42,890 bases of DNA. Source: Saprospiraceae bacterium (GTDB taxonomy: Bacteria > Bacteroidota > Bacteroidia > Chitinophagales > Saprospiraceae). The stretch covers positions 1 through 42,890 of the forward strand of contig JALHRR010000040.1 in assembly GCA_022841345.1 (NCBI GenBank), read 5' to 3'. Positions 33,904 through 42,890 of the stretch are shown here, in pieces. The notes beneath the pieces were generated by a model. It was given only the letters and a program-made list of their open reading frames with translations. It searched no databases and was not told the DNA's origin. The number at the start of each line of letters is the position of its first letter. Position 1 is the stretch's first letter. A program made the position numbers and the translations under genes.

Positions 33904-35448
33904 ATGAGAGCTTTATTGAATGCAGCTGATTTAAGATCCCTGGATACATACACAGTTAAAGAACAGGGAATCACGTCCTTCCAACTTATGGAAAGAGCGG
34001 CCAGGGCATTTTGCAATTTATACATCCGATTGTTTGATAACAGAAATCAAATGATCTGCGTAATTTCAGGGCCCGGGAATAATGGAGGTGATGGATTTGC
34101 TATAGCCAGAATGTTGCACCAGCAGGGATACAAGAGAATCTATGTGTACGAAGATGAGCATTTCAAGGAATACAGCAATGTAAATGACAGAAGCAAAAAC
34201 AAGGAATTGCTTAAGCGAATATCCGGAATCAGATGGATCCGCACTTCAGCTGCTTTGCAGGATTTATTGGAAACGAATACTGTAAACACTATAGACGCCA
34301 TTTTTGGCACGGGATTGAACAGGGTTGTCAGCTTTGAATGGCAATCCGTAATATCCATAATAAACAAATACAGTTCTACTGTAATCTCTGTTGATGTGGC
34401 AAGTGGTTTACAATCTGATCAGGAAAAAATTGAATCTGAGCAACAATATATCGTGAAAGCTCAACATACATTTACCTTCCAGACAATAAAGCGATCCATG
34501 ACATTTCCAGAGACTGGTGAATACTGCGGACGGATTCATGTGCTGGATATTGGCTTAAGTGAAACTTTTGAATCAACATCTGAAGATCAAATTTACGTTT
34601 TAGACAGAACGATATGGCAAACAATTGAAAGGGCTCAAACATTTGATCACAAAAGTACCAATGGAAAAACTCTGCATTTTTGCGGGAGCAGAAGGATGCC
34701 CGGCGCTGGCATACTCTGTAGCAGAGCTGCTCACAGGAGCGGGGTCGGATATGTAATAGCTGTAATTCCGGTAAAAAATCGGGATCTTATGATAAGTCAA
34801 CATCCTGAAGTTCTGCCAATTACCTATTACGAACCTGATGGACTTTCCTTCACCCAGGTAATATCCGAAAATAAGGGCATCCAATCAATACTGGCGGGTC
34901 CGGGCCTGGGCACTTCAGATTTTACCCAAAAAAGAATTGACGAATTATTGGAATTGCGATTAAACATACCACTGATTTTGGATGCAGATGCGCTCAATGT
35001 TTTAAATGGTAATGCCGAAAAACTCTCAAAATGGCCCGGTCCACTAGTGATTACACCTCATGCAAAAGAGTTTGACAGATTATTCGGATCTTCCGAAAAC
35101 TGGGCTGAAAGGGAGGTTAAAATACGTCAATTCTCTGCTTCATTGAATATATGCATAGTATTGAAGGGTGCTTTTTCCAGAATTGCATTTCCTGATGGTT
35201 CTTTATATATCAATACCAGTGGAAATCCCGGACTGGCAAAAGCAGGAACCGGAGATGTTCTAAGTGGGATTCTGAGTGCTCATCTTGCACGGTATAAAGA
35301 CTTTAAAAATGCAGTGCTGAGTGCAGTATTTCTGCATGGAAAAATTGCAGATGATCTGTCTCACAGCTTGTCAGAAAAAAGTATTCTTGCGAGCGATTTG
35401 ATTGAACAATTAGGAATGAGTATTAAACTGATAGAAACAAATGGATAG
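33904..35448 (+). CDS. nnrDE: Bifunctional NAD(P)H-hydrate epimerase / ADP-dependent dehydratase
   Basis: 514 residues from the ATG at 33904 (MRALLNAADLRSLDTYT). Residues 1-~215 are the YjeF_N epimerase domain, with MERAARAF, ISGPGNNGGDGFAIARML and DAIFGTGLNR. Residues ~225-510 are the ribokinase-like dehydratase, with LAGPGLGTS, LDADALNVL, VITPHAKEF and AKAGTGDVLSGIL, whose Asp is the catalytic base. The enzyme repairs damaged hydrated NAD(P)H. A longer reading from 33865 adds a hydrophobic leader absent from the family and is rejected. It overlaps the sirtuin gene by 8 bp, and both act in NAD metabolism. Confidence 0.95.
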   Translation: MRALLNAADLRSLDTYTVKEQGITSFQLMERAARAFCNLYIRLFDNRNQMICVISGPGNNGGDGFAIARMLHQQGYKRIYVYEDEHFKEYSNVNDRSKNKELLKRISGIRWIRTSAALQDLLETNTVNTIDAIFGTGLNRVVSFEWQSVISIINKYSSTVISVDVASGLQSDQEKIESEQQYIVKAQHTFTFQTIKRSMTFPETGEYCGRIHVLDIGLSETFESTSEDQIYVLDRTIWQTIERAQTFDHKSTNGKTLHFCGSRRMPGAGILCSRAAHRSGVGYVIAVIPVKNRDLMISQHPEVLPITYYEPDGLSFTQVISENKGIQSILAGPGLGTSDFTQKRIDELLELRLNIPLILDADALNVLNGNAEKLSKWPGPLVITPHAKEFDRLFGSSENWAEREVKIRQFSASLNICIVLKGAFSRIAFPDGSLYINTSGNPGLAKAGTGDVLSGILSAHLARYKDFKNAVLSAVFLHGKIADDLSHSLSEKSILASDLIEQLGMSIKLIETNG

Positions 35449-36133
35449 GAAAAAAATTGCGGTATTGACCGGAGCCGGAATTAGCGCAGAGAGTGGTATT
35501 TCTACGTTCAGAGATGCCGGTGGATTGTGGGAAGGACATGATGTGATGGAAGTTGCTTCTTTTGATGGTTGGTTAAGAAATCCTGCATTAGTATTAGACT
35601 TCTATAATAAGCGCAGAATGCAACTTGGACAGGTGCAACCCAATCTTGCGCACACGCTCCTATTTCAATTGGAAGCTTTTCATGATGTTACGATCATCAC
35701 GCAGAATGTTGATGATCTTCATGAAAGAGCCGGAAGTAAGCATGTAATTCATTTACATGGAGAGCTTAAAAAAGCCCGAAGTACCCTGTATGAAGAGCTA
35801 ATTTATCCTTGTGAAGGAGAAATCCGGCTGGGTGATCATTGTGAAAAAGGTGCTCAACTAAGGCCTCACATAGTTTGGTTTGGAGAAATGGTACCTCTTA
35901 TAGAGCAGGCTGCAGAGATTATTTCAACGTGTGAAATATTACTAATCATAGGAACATCACTACAAGTTTACCCGGCAGCGGGTTTGAGCGATTATGCTCC
36001 GTCAGATGCCATGATTTATTATGTGGACCCCAACCCCGGAACATTTTATGGCGTATCAGCACAAAGAATCAGAGTCTTCCCATTAAAAGCGACAGAGGGA
36101 ATGCAGATTATTTATAGAAATCTGACTGAATAG
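35441..36133 (+). CDS. cobB: NAD-dependent sirtuin deacylase (Sir2/CobB, class III-like)
   Basis: 230 residues. NAD-binding GAGISAESGISTFRDAGGLW is at 11-30, TQNVDDLHERAG at 87-98, the catalytic His is H106 in HLHGEL, and RPHIVWFGEMVP and IIGTSLQVYPA follow. Tyr55 and Arg58 (FYNKR) match the Y-x-x-R pair of SIRT5/CobB desuccinylases, so removal of negatively charged acyl groups from lysines is likely. The usual four zinc-binding cysteines are missing: only C124 and C134 lie in that region, as I recall for other Bacteroidota sirtuins. It overlaps nnrDE by 8 bp, which makes a small NAD-related operon. Confidence 0.93.
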   Translation: MDRKKIAVLTGAGISAESGISTFRDAGGLWEGHDVMEVASFDGWLRNPALVLDFYNKRRMQLGQVQPNLAHTLLFQLEAFHDVTIITQNVDDLHERAGSKHVIHLHGELKKARSTLYEELIYPCEGEIRLGDHCEKGAQLRPHIVWFGEMVPLIEQAAEIISTCEILLIIGTSLQVYPAAGLSDYAPSDAMIYYVDPNPGTFYGVSAQRIRVFPLKATEGMQIIYRNLTE

Positions 36134-36159
36134 TTACAAATTTGATCAACGATTGTATT

Positions 36160-36167
36160 TACATTTG
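36160..36167 (+). promoter_or_regulatory. -7 box TACATTTG before the Asp-box surface protein
   Basis: An exact TAnnTTTG match lies 53 bp before the ATG at 36221. A TTTG at 36141-36144 could be the -33 element, although the 15-bp spacing is shorter than usual. Confidence 0.5.
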
Positions 36168-36220
36168 GGTCTTGTTTATCAGCAACCTTATCCATATATA
36201 CTCCTACATAATTTCACAAA

Positions 36221-39200
36221 ATGAAAAACAGTCTACTTCTGCTTTGTTTCAGTATTTTTTGTCTTCAATATGCATTTACTCAGAATCGAACAGAGTTTTT
36301 TAAAGCTATTCCATCCAATGATACCAATACCCCTCATTGGGCAAGCCTTATGTATTCAGAGAATCCTAATGTTCAGGAAGTAGAAAATGCTTATTTGGAA
36401 TATTATAAGACGGAAGCATTCAAAAAAAATATCCATACCCAGAATTACAAGTATTGGAGAAGGAAGATTGCTTCATATGTTACTCAGGACGGTTATATCC
36501 TGGTACCGGATAAAGCAACAGAAGATGCCAAAATTAAAAGCATCAATGAAGTTAGAAAAATGAATAGCAGAAATGCCGGCTCCTGGCAAAATCTGGGTCC
36601 ACTGGAGACATATGATGAGGGCGGAGTGCTGCCTATCTCTTTTCAGGTGAATGTTTATTGCGTTGACCAGTCAAAAACAAACAGAGACATATTGTTTGCC
36701 GGAACCGAAGGGGCCGGTATTTACAGAACAAATGATAAAGGACTTACCTGGGAGCTCTGCAGTGCTGAAACGGAAGTAACCAGTGTGGAAGCAGTACAAA
36801 TTCACCCAACTAATCCCGATATAGTATTTGCAGCAGGAAACAGGAGAATTTTCAGAACTACTGATGGAGGTGATCAATGGTCCGAAGTAAATTTTATAGA
36901 TGCATCTGGTTATGCTTTTAGATTTAATCCTGAGAATCCTGATGAAATTTTTTGTGCGGGATCCAATGGACTATATCAAAGTAAGGATGGTGGAGATTCA
37001 TGGAACAGGAAATTTACGGAAACTTGCTGGGACATTATCTACCATGCTACCGATTCTAAAATTCTTTATTTATTGAAAAATATAAATGGTCAGGCTGCCA
37101 CTGGTCTATGGAAATCATCCAATGGTGGTGAAACCTGGTTGCAAATTACTCAAGGTTGGTATCAACCTGAAGATCCGGGAACTTCAGTAGAACATGGCGG
37201 TAAGCTTGGAGTTACCATTGCTGATCCGGACAGGGTCTATGCGGCATTGATTGGCGATAGTAAAGCAGGTGATTCAGGATGGATAGGAATTTATATGAGT
37301 GAGGATAATGGCGAGAGCTGGAAACTATCTGCAAATCAGATTGGCGGACCCTATAATGAACCCAATATCACTCCCTGGAATGTTGCAGCTTATTCAGATG
37401 GATATCACCAGGGTTACTATAATTTCGGATTAGGTGTTTCTTCTATCAATCCAAATAAACTTTGGGTAGGTACTATCAGACTCTCAGAATCTTCAGATGG
37501 CGGTAAAACTTTTACTGCAATTGGAGCGGCAAATTCAATCAAGCATAATAAAATCCATGCAGATATTCAGGCCATTTTGGTCCAGGATAATGAAATTTGG
37601 ATAGCCTCAGATGGAGGACTTGATTATTCCAATAATGAACTAACCACACATGAAAGCCGGAAATACGGTATTACTGGTGCCGATTTCTGGGGATTCGGCA
37701 GTGGCTGGAATGAAGATGTGCTAGTAGGGGGAAAATATCACAATGGCAATGGCGTATACTATCAGACTTATGGACAAGGTAATTTTCTTCATATTGGTGG
37801 AGTGGAAGAAGCTACAGGATATGTTAATCCTCTGGACAACCGAACGGTGTATACTAATCAATACTGGGCTAACAGAACGAGAGCACAAAGAGTACCTGAA
37901 TTAATCTCAGGAGCTATATTGGATGTACCAAGTTTTTCCTTAATTCCCAATGAAACTTATATCGAATCTTCTTCGAGCGGGATTTATTTTGATCCCAGGT
38001 ACTCCAGACATCTGTATATTGGGTCCGGAGATGGTGTTTGGAAGTCCTTTGATGGCGGAGTATCTTTCAAAAAATTAGTAACTTTTGACAATAGTACTGT
38101 GCATGAGATCGCTATCAGCAGATCCAATCCTGATGTATTGTATTGTGTAGTGCATACGGGAGGCTTCTGGGATGGTTGCAGTATTTACAGATCTGAAGAT
38201 GCCGGTGCTACGTGGACTAAAACAACAAATATAACGGGGGATCGCTGGCGTCTGGAGATTGATGTACACCCCGAAAATTCAATGGAAATTTGGGTGGCCA
38301 CCAGCAGAGGAAATAATGGAGGGAAAGTGTACCAATCTCTGAACGGTGGTCAAAACTGGTCAAATAAAACTACTTCTATTCTGAATGATCAAAGAATGAA
38401 GGATTTGATAGTCCAGGGTGGTACTGAAAACACCATCTATCTGGCAACAGACAGGGGAATATTCTATTATGAGAACAATCAATGGCAACCATACTCTGTA
38501 GACCTTCCTTATTCCTTGAACAGTCTGTCATTGAGACCATTCTACAGGGACAACAAGCTAAGACTTGCAACATATGGCAGAGGTATTTATGAGACGGAGC
38601 TGGTTGCAGATTTCAAACCTATTGCGCAAGCAATGACATTGAGTGATAGTATTTTATGTACCAGAGATACCATTCCTTTTGATTGTTACTCTATTTTAAA
38701 TCACGATGATGCCACCTGGGCCTGGGAGTTTAGTCCTGAACCAATGTATATTTCATCAAAAACAAGCAGAAATCCTAAAGTTGTATTCGGGACTCAGGGA
38801 AATTATGCAGTTAGTTTGACGGTGACGGATAAACTGGGCAGGAGCAGTACATATTTTAATCCTGAAATGATTAAAGTATTCAATCAGTGCACTGCAGAAG
38901 GAATTGCCGGAACATCAATTGAACTAATGGGAGATGGTGACTATTTCCAAACCTCATCATTAAATACAAGGACTAATCAGTTTACTGTGACAGCATGGGT
39001 TCATCCCAATGGTATGCAGCCGGAATACAGTGCCATTTTTATGAATGATGAGGAAACTGCAGGGTTGAATTTTACAGGAAATAACAACACGCTGGGATAT
39101 CACTGGCCTAATGGCGCCTGGTGGTGGAATTCAGGCTTACAGGTTCCGGCAAATGAATGGTCATATGTAGCAATGGTAGTTGAACCAGATGGTGTGACTG

Positions 39201-40210
39201 TCTATGTCAATGGTAAAGGATCCAAACACAATTTTACAGTACCACAAGCATTCTTGCAGGCAGCAAAAATCGGATCATATAAAGCCTGGGGAGGGCGCAA
39301 TATGAGAGGAAACATAGATGAGGTATGTGTCTGGAACAGAGCATTAAGTGAAGAGGAAATCAGACTTCAAAGACATTTAACAAAAGAAAATTTAATCTCA
39401 GAAGATACCACTATCATTGCTTACTATCAATTCAATGAACCTGGTAGCAGTGTATTTGACAGAAAAAATTCATTTCACGGTTTTTTAGCCGGTAATGCAA
39501 GTAAATCCAGCCGTTCAGTAGCTGTAGGGTCCGGAAATAGTCAAGTATTAATTCATTCGGATAGCAATTCCTGGACAGCAGAAGAACTTGGTTTGAGCCT
39601 TGAAACCGATGCATTCAGTTCTTCTCAAATAGACAAATTAGCAGGAAGTAAAATTAAGGGATTGAATTGTACTTCAGAAGATGGGGAGCAAGAATATCCT
39701 GTTTATATATTCAACCACTACGAATCATTTTTAGATGTGGAATCGGCGAATATATCATTTAGTGATGCTGCTTATGAGGACGGACAAATCCCAAAAATGT
39801 TTTACCGTCCTGAGAACAGCGGAGATGCAGCTTGGGTGGAACTGAAAGAGGGTGTGAGTGCGGGCAATTCCTGGACTTTTGATCTGGTAGATTTTGAATT
39901 TCTTACCGGTCAATATTGTCTTTTGAGTGGTGAGCCCACTACTTCTACTTCTAATTCACAAAATGATGAGAATGTAAGAGTATTTCCAAATCCAGTGGTT
40001 ACAGGGCAGGAGCTGTTTATCCGTCTGGCTGAATCAGAAAATGGTACTTTTTCAGTGTATGATATGAGTGGAAAAATTCAGTTCAAGCAGAAGATTGAAG
40101 GTGGAAAAGAACATGTTATTTCATTAAAGACTTTAGCCCCAGGAAATTATATGTATAATTTCAAAAGCAATCAAAACATAGCAAATGGGGTGATTCAGGT
40201 GATGGAGTGA
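36221..40210 (+). CDS. T9SS type A-sorted Asp-box/sortilin-like and LamG surface protein
   Basis: 1329 residues. A signal peptide (NSLLLLCFSIFCLQYAFTQ) is followed by a ~700-residue beta-propeller region with at least eight Asp-box (BNR) motifs, such as TNDKGLTW, TTDGGDQW, SKDGGDSW, SSNGGETW, SEDNGESW, SFDGGVSF, SEDAGATW and SLNGGQNW. This is the VPS10/xyloglucanase-like (GH74-type) fold. A PKD-like domain (~800-890), a LamG/concanavalin domain (~900-1080, FTVTAWVHPN, NIDEVCVWNRALSEEEI), and a C-terminal type A sorting domain (VRVFPNPVVTG, GNYMYNF) follow. It is a secreted or cell-attached protein; carbohydrate or peptide binding or hydrolysis is possible, but catalytic acids were not identified. 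The stop is followed 5 bp later by a heptamer array. Confidence 0.9.
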   Translation: MKNSLLLLCFSIFCLQYAFTQNRTEFFKAIPSNDTNTPHWASLMYSENPNVQEVENAYLEYYKTEAFKKNIHTQNYKYWRRKIASYVTQDGYILVPDKATEDAKIKSINEVRKMNSRNAGSWQNLGPLETYDEGGVLPISFQVNVYCVDQSKTNRDILFAGTEGAGIYRTNDKGLTWELCSAETEVTSVEAVQIHPTNPDIVFAAGNRRIFRTTDGGDQWSEVNFIDASGYAFRFNPENPDEIFCAGSNGLYQSKDGGDSWNRKFTETCWDIIYHATDSKILYLLKNINGQAATGLWKSSNGGETWLQITQGWYQPEDPGTSVEHGGKLGVTIADPDRVYAALIGDSKAGDSGWIGIYMSEDNGESWKLSANQIGGPYNEPNITPWNVAAYSDGYHQGYYNFGLGVSSINPNKLWVGTIRLSESSDGGKTFTAIGAANSIKHNKIHADIQAILVQDNEIWIASDGGLDYSNNELTTHESRKYGITGADFWGFGSGWNEDVLVGGKYHNGNGVYYQTYGQGNFLHIGGVEEATGYVNPLDNRTVYTNQYWANRTRAQRVPELISGAILDVPSFSLIPNETYIESSSSGIYFDPRYSRHLYIGSGDGVWKSFDGGVSFKKLVTFDNSTVHEIAISRSNPDVLYCVVHTGGFWDGCSIYRSEDAGATWTKTTNITGDRWRLEIDVHPENSMEIWVATSRGNNGGKVYQSLNGGQNWSNKTTSILNDQRMKDLIVQGGTENTIYLATDRGIFYYENNQWQPYSVDLPYSLNSLSLRPFYRDNKLRLATYGRGIYETELVADFKPIAQAMTLSDSILCTRDTIPFDCYSILNHDDATWAWEFSPEPMYISSKTSRNPKVVFGTQGNYAVSLTVTDKLGRSSTYFNPEMIKVFNQCTAEGIAGTSIELMGDGDYFQTSSLNTRTNQFTVTAWVHPNGMQPEYSAIFMNDEETAGLNFTGNNNTLGYHWPNGAWWWNSGLQVPANEWSYVAMVVEPDGVTVYVNGKGSKHNFTVPQAFLQAAKIGSYKAWGGRNMRGNIDEVCVWNRALSEEEIRLQRHLTKENLISEDTTIIAYYQFNEPGSSVFDRKNSFHGFLAGNASKSSRSVAVGSGNSQVLIHSDSNSWTAEELGLSLETDAFSSSQIDKLAGSKIKGLNCTSEDGEQEYPVYIFNHYESFLDVESANISFSDAAYEDGQIPKMFYRPENSGDAAWVELKEGVSAGNSWTFDLVDFEFLTGQYCLLSGEPTTSTSNSQNDENVRVFPNPVVTGQELFIRLAESENGTFSVYDMSGKIQFKQKIEGGKEHVISLKTLAPGNYMYNFKSNQNIANGVIQVME

Positions 40211-40215
40211 TTCAG

Positions 40216-40690
40216 TTATGAGTTATGAGTTATGAATTATGAGTTATGAGTTATGAATTATGAGTTATGAGTGATGAGTGATGAGTGATGAGTGAAAAAG
40301 CTATAAGTTTCAAGCTTCAAGCCTCAAGCTTCAAGCAAACAGCCGTGAGAGTTATGAGTTATGAGTTCTGAATTATGAGTGAAGCAGCCGGTTGAACAGC
40401 ATAGAGATATAAGGTATGAGATATAATAGATGAGATGAAACAGCCAGTTATGGGTTATGAGCTATGAGTTATGAATTATGAGTGAAGCAGCCGGTTGAAC
40501 AGCATTGAGATATGAGGTATGAGATATAAGAGATGAGATGAAACAGCCAGTTATGAGTTCTGAGTTATGAGTGAAACAGTTGAACAGCCTTGAGATATGA
40601 GGTATGAGATATAAGATATGAGATATGAGATATAAGATATGAGATGAACAGCCGTGAGAGTGATGAGTGATGAATGATTAGTGAATAAGG
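40216..40690 (+). repeat. Nested heptanucleotide repeat field with AACAGCC boxes
   Basis: Starting 5 bp after the preceding stop codon, 11 in-phase heptamers run from 40216 to 40292 (eight TTATGAG/A, then three TGATGAG). A second family, TTCAAGC, has four units at 40309-40336 and leads into AACAGCC (40338-40344). A third family, ATGAGAT/ATAAGGT, recurs at ~40402-40436, ~40506-40540 and ~40591-40646. AACAGCC recurs at 40439, 40542, 40583 and 40647. A higher-order unit starting GTGAARCAG repeats at 40379, 40482 and 40571 (periods 103 and 89 bp). Stops in every frame exclude coding. From 40691 to 40834 there is no gene, only an 8-bp-stem hairpin at 40798-40817. Confidence 0.85.
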
Positions 40691-40834
40691 CTCTTTAAAT
40701 GCTTTTCGTAGCTTTCAGCTACATACACCTACACAAAATTGTTAATTTCAAAATGATAATTATAGCAACCCGCGTGAGTGTGTCTGGAGTGAGTTTGATT
40801 GCTAATAAATTAGCAATACCAATAAGAGCAATTA

Positions 40835-40867
40835 AAAAAGGCAGCGTAAAATTCACACTGCCTTTTT
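40835..40867 (-). terminator. Rho-independent terminator after nrdA
   Basis: AAAAAGGCAG (40835-40844) pairs with CTGCCTTTTT (40858-40867) around a 13-nt loop. On the minus strand it ends in a T6 run. It lies 67 bp after the nrdA stop; the T5 on the plus side would let it act in both directions. Confidence 0.8.
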
Positions 40868-40934
40868 GCTAAAGTATTGATTTATAAGAACCTGCTCACT
40901 ACAAATAAACTGTTCTTAGATATTAGACGGGAAA

Positions 40935-42890
40935 TCAACTACCGCACATCAGGCAGTTGGGATCATCGAGGCTGCATGCTTTTCCTTCCTGCATGTCTTC
41001 CATTCCTTCTGCTGCTGCTGCATTTGCAATCATAACCTCCTGAGCTTCTGCAACTTCTGTAGCAGTTCCTGTAAATTTGGTCTGATATTTCTCGCTCAGA
41101 GTAAACTTGATAGGATCTACCGCTGCTTTTGATCTCAGATAATACATACCTGTTTTAAGCCCTTTCTGCCAGGCATAAAAATGCATGGAAGAGAGTTTGG
41201 AGAAGTTAGGATTTTCCACAAAGAGGTTCAAGCTTTGACTTTGGCAGATGAATGCTCCTCTGTCCGCTGACATATCAATGATAACTTTCTGGCTAATCTC
41301 ATAGGTGGTTTTGTACAAGTCTCTGATGTGCTGAGGAATTTCCTGGATATCAATGATAGAGCCATTTCTCTGCATGATTTTCTCTTTCATGTCATCATTC
41401 CAAAGACCCAGACCAATCAGATCATTCAGTAAATGTTTATTCACAACAATATACTCACCGGATAAGGTTCTTCTGGTGTAGATATTGGATGTATAAGGCT
41501 CAAAGCACTCGTTATTACCAAGAATCTGAGAAGTGGAAGCTGTAGGCATGGGAGCAACAAGAAGTGAATTTCTCAATCCGAATTTCTTCACTCTCTCCTT
41601 CAGAGTAGCCCAATCCCAGCGATCACTAGGAGTCACTCCCCAAAGATCAAATTGTAACTGACCCTGGCTGGCAGGTGAGCCTTCGAATGTCTGATAAGCG
41701 CCTTCTCTCTCGGCAATCACACAACTTTCTGATACAGCAGCGTAATAAATTGTTTCAAATATGTCTTTGTTTAGTTTTTTAGCTTCAGGACTATCAAATG
41801 GCATACGCATCAAAATAAAGGCATCTGCCAGACCCTGAACACCAATACCGATAGGGCGATGTCTCATATTGGAATTACGGGCCTCTGGAATCGGATAGTA
41901 ATTGATGTCAATTACTTTATTAAGGTTACGCGTTAGTACTCTGGTAATCTCTTCCAATTTCGCGAAGTCGTATTCACCATTTTGGACAAATTTGTTCAAT
42001 GCAATGGAACCGAGATTACACACAGCTACTTCATCCTTGGAAGTGTATTCCATGATCTCTGTGCAGAGATTACTGGAGCGGATAGTTCCAAGGTTTTTCT
42101 GGTTGGATTTTTTGTTTGCGGCGTCTTTGTATAATATATAGGGAGTTCCTGTTTCAATTTGGGATTCCAGCACAGCGAACCACAATTCCTGCGCTTTTAC
42201 GACTTTACGTGCTTTGCCTTCTGCTTCATATTTGTGATATAGTGCTTCGAATTCACCACCGTAAGTATCACATAATCCGGGCGCTTCATTTGGACAGAAA
42301 AGAGACCAGTCGCCGTTTTCTTTGACTCTCTCCATGAAAAGATCCGATATCCAGAGTGCATAAAACAAATCACGGGAGCGCATTTCTTCTTTTCCGTGGT
42401 TTTTCTTCAATTCCAGGAAGTCATAGATATCAGCATGCCATGGCTCCAGATAGATTGCAAAAGCTCCTTTTCTTTTTCCGCCGCCCTGATCCACATATCT
42501 GGCTGTATCATTGAATACGCGAAGCATCGGAATGATACCGTTGGATGTTCCGCCCGTTCCTTTGATGTAAGAACCTTTTGCTCTGATATTATGGATACTA
42601 AGTCCAATTCCACCGGCAGATTGTGAGATTTTAGCACATCTGGCCAGTGTCTCGAAAATACCTGAAATACTATCATCCGTCATAGTCAACAGGAAGCAGG
42701 AGCTCAGTTGGGGTTTTGGCGTACCTGCGTTGAATAATGTTGGAGTTGCGTGTATAAACCATTTTTCGGACATCAGGTTGTAAGTCTCGATGGCACTTTG
42801 TACGTCTTCACCGTGAATTCCTACAGCGGCTCTCATGAGCATATGTTGCGGACGTTCGACTACTTTACCGTTGGCACGAAGCAGGTAGAT
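40935..42890 (-). CDS. nrdA: Class Ia ribonucleoside-diphosphate reductase, alpha subunit (N-terminus beyond window edge)
   Basis: About 651 residues of the C-terminal part are present, and the frame is open to the right edge ([20 protein letters not shown]). The ATP-cone and first part of the barrel are therefore outside. Visible motifs are PQLSSCFLL with a conserved active-site Cys, [11 protein letters not shown] with the NxCxE catalytic residues, [13 protein letters not shown], and [20 protein letters not shown] with its conserved loop. The C-terminus [12 protein letters not shown] carries the redox CxxC that shuttles electrons to the active site and resembles the eukaryotic R1 tail. The enzyme reduces NDPs to dNDPs together with NrdB, which is not in the window. 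A terminator follows. Confidence 0.95.
   Translation of the reverse strand: MYLLRANGKVVERPQHMLMRAAVGIHGEDVQSAIETYNLMSEKWFIHATPTLFNAGTPKPQLSSCFLLTMTDDSISGIFETLARCAKISQSAGGIGLSIHNIRAKGSYIKGTGGTSNGIIPMLRVFNDTARYVDQGGGKRKGAFAIYLEPWHADIYDFLELKKNHGKEEMRSRDLFYALWISDLFMERVKENGDWSLFCPNEAPGLCDTYGGEFEALYHKYEAEGKARKVVKAQELWFAVLESQIETGTPYILYKDAANKKSNQKNLGTIRSSNLCTEIMEYTSKDEVAVCNLGSIALNKFVQNGEYDFAKLEEITRVLTRNLNKVIDINYYPIPEARNSNMRHRPIGIGVQGLADAFILMRMPFDSPEAKKLNKDIFETIYYAAVSESCVIAEREGAYQTFEGSPASQGQLQFDLWGVTPSDRWDWATLKERVKKFGLRNSLLVAPMPTASTSQILGNNECFEPYTSNIYTRRTLSGEYIVVNKHLLNDLIGLGLWNDDMKEKIMQRNGSIIDIQEIPQHIRDLYKTTYEISQKVIIDMSADRGAFICQSQSLNLFVENPNFSKLSSMHFYAWQKGLKTGMYYLRSKAAVDPIKFTLSEKYQTKFTGTATEVAEAQEVMIANAAAAEGMEDMQEGKACSLDDPNCLMCGS

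Noticed and set aside
35441-36133. Sirtuin pseudogene because zinc cysteines are missing
   Set aside because: Full length, an intact catalytic His and NAD motifs, and translational coupling with nnrDE argue for a working lineage variant.
40216-40690. CRISPR array or coding repeat
   Set aside because: Units are only 7 bp, without spacers of constant length, and stops fall in all frames because a 7-bp period shifts the reading phase.
40798-40817. Second terminator for the surface protein gene
   Set aside because: The 8-bp stem (ATTGCTAA/TTAGCAAT) is AT-rich, has no T-run, and lies almost 600 bp after the stop.

Overview
The window is chromosomal DNA of a Bacteroidota bacterium, most likely Saprospiria/Chitinophagia-like; I cannot place it more finely. 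The evidence is type IX secretion (T9SS) genes (PorP/SprF-like, PorE-like, type A and type B C-terminal sorting domains), Bacteroidota-style -7 boxes (TAnnTTTG) before several genes, the DUF1573-yajC-ybbR cluster, a Mrp and a sirtuin lacking metal-binding cysteines, and a class Ia ribonucleotide reductase with a eukaryote-like CLMCGS tail. There are no tRNA or rRNA genes, phage, insertion sequences or CRISPR arrays. Nearly all genes are housekeeping or envelope genes.

Layout. 1-5.4 kb: a MATE exporter (cut by the left edge), a NamZ-type muramidase (DUF1343), a divergent DnaQ exonuclease/GIY-YIG fusion, and an SDR-DUF2867 protein. 5.6-8.3 kb: minus-strand operon mrp - nfu - membrane-anchored unknown - pyrF. 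8.3-8.9 kb: a repeat-rich intergenic region. 8.9-11.7 kb: plus-strand operon ribF - GT2 glycosyltransferase - RluA-type pseudouridine synthase. 11.7-12.4 kb: a second repeat-rich region. 12.4-19.5 kb: acyl-CoA dehydrogenase, GT39 membrane glycosyltransferase, RlmI-like methyltransferase, and trxB - fba. 19.8-23.8 kb: a membrane-embedded subtilase, aroK, and DUF1573 lipoprotein - yajC - ybbR. 23.8-33.4 kb: a minus-strand T9SS module, PorP/SprF-like - PorE-like OmpA/TPR/PD40 protein - two paralogous type B-sorted surface proteins. 33.9-40.2 kb: nnrDE - sirtuin, then a 1329-residue Asp-box/LamG T9SS type A protein. 40.2-40.7 kb: a large heptanucleotide repeat field. 40.9 kb to the right edge: nrdA (5' end cut off).

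The least explained material is intergenic. First, a ~205-bp element occurs twice (8532-8734 and 11926-12135). Four GTGAC boxes at nearly fixed spacing separate hairpins whose stem sequences differ between copies while the ability to pair is kept. Second, tandem heptanucleotide arrays of unrelated sequence start 4-8 bp after a stop codon, on the sense strand of that gene, and end in or near the same heptamer AACAGCC. This is seen after the acyl-CoA dehydrogenase, rlmI and the type A surface protein; a hexamer array near 8.83 kb is a looser case. I know of no described family matching either pattern, but no database search was possible.
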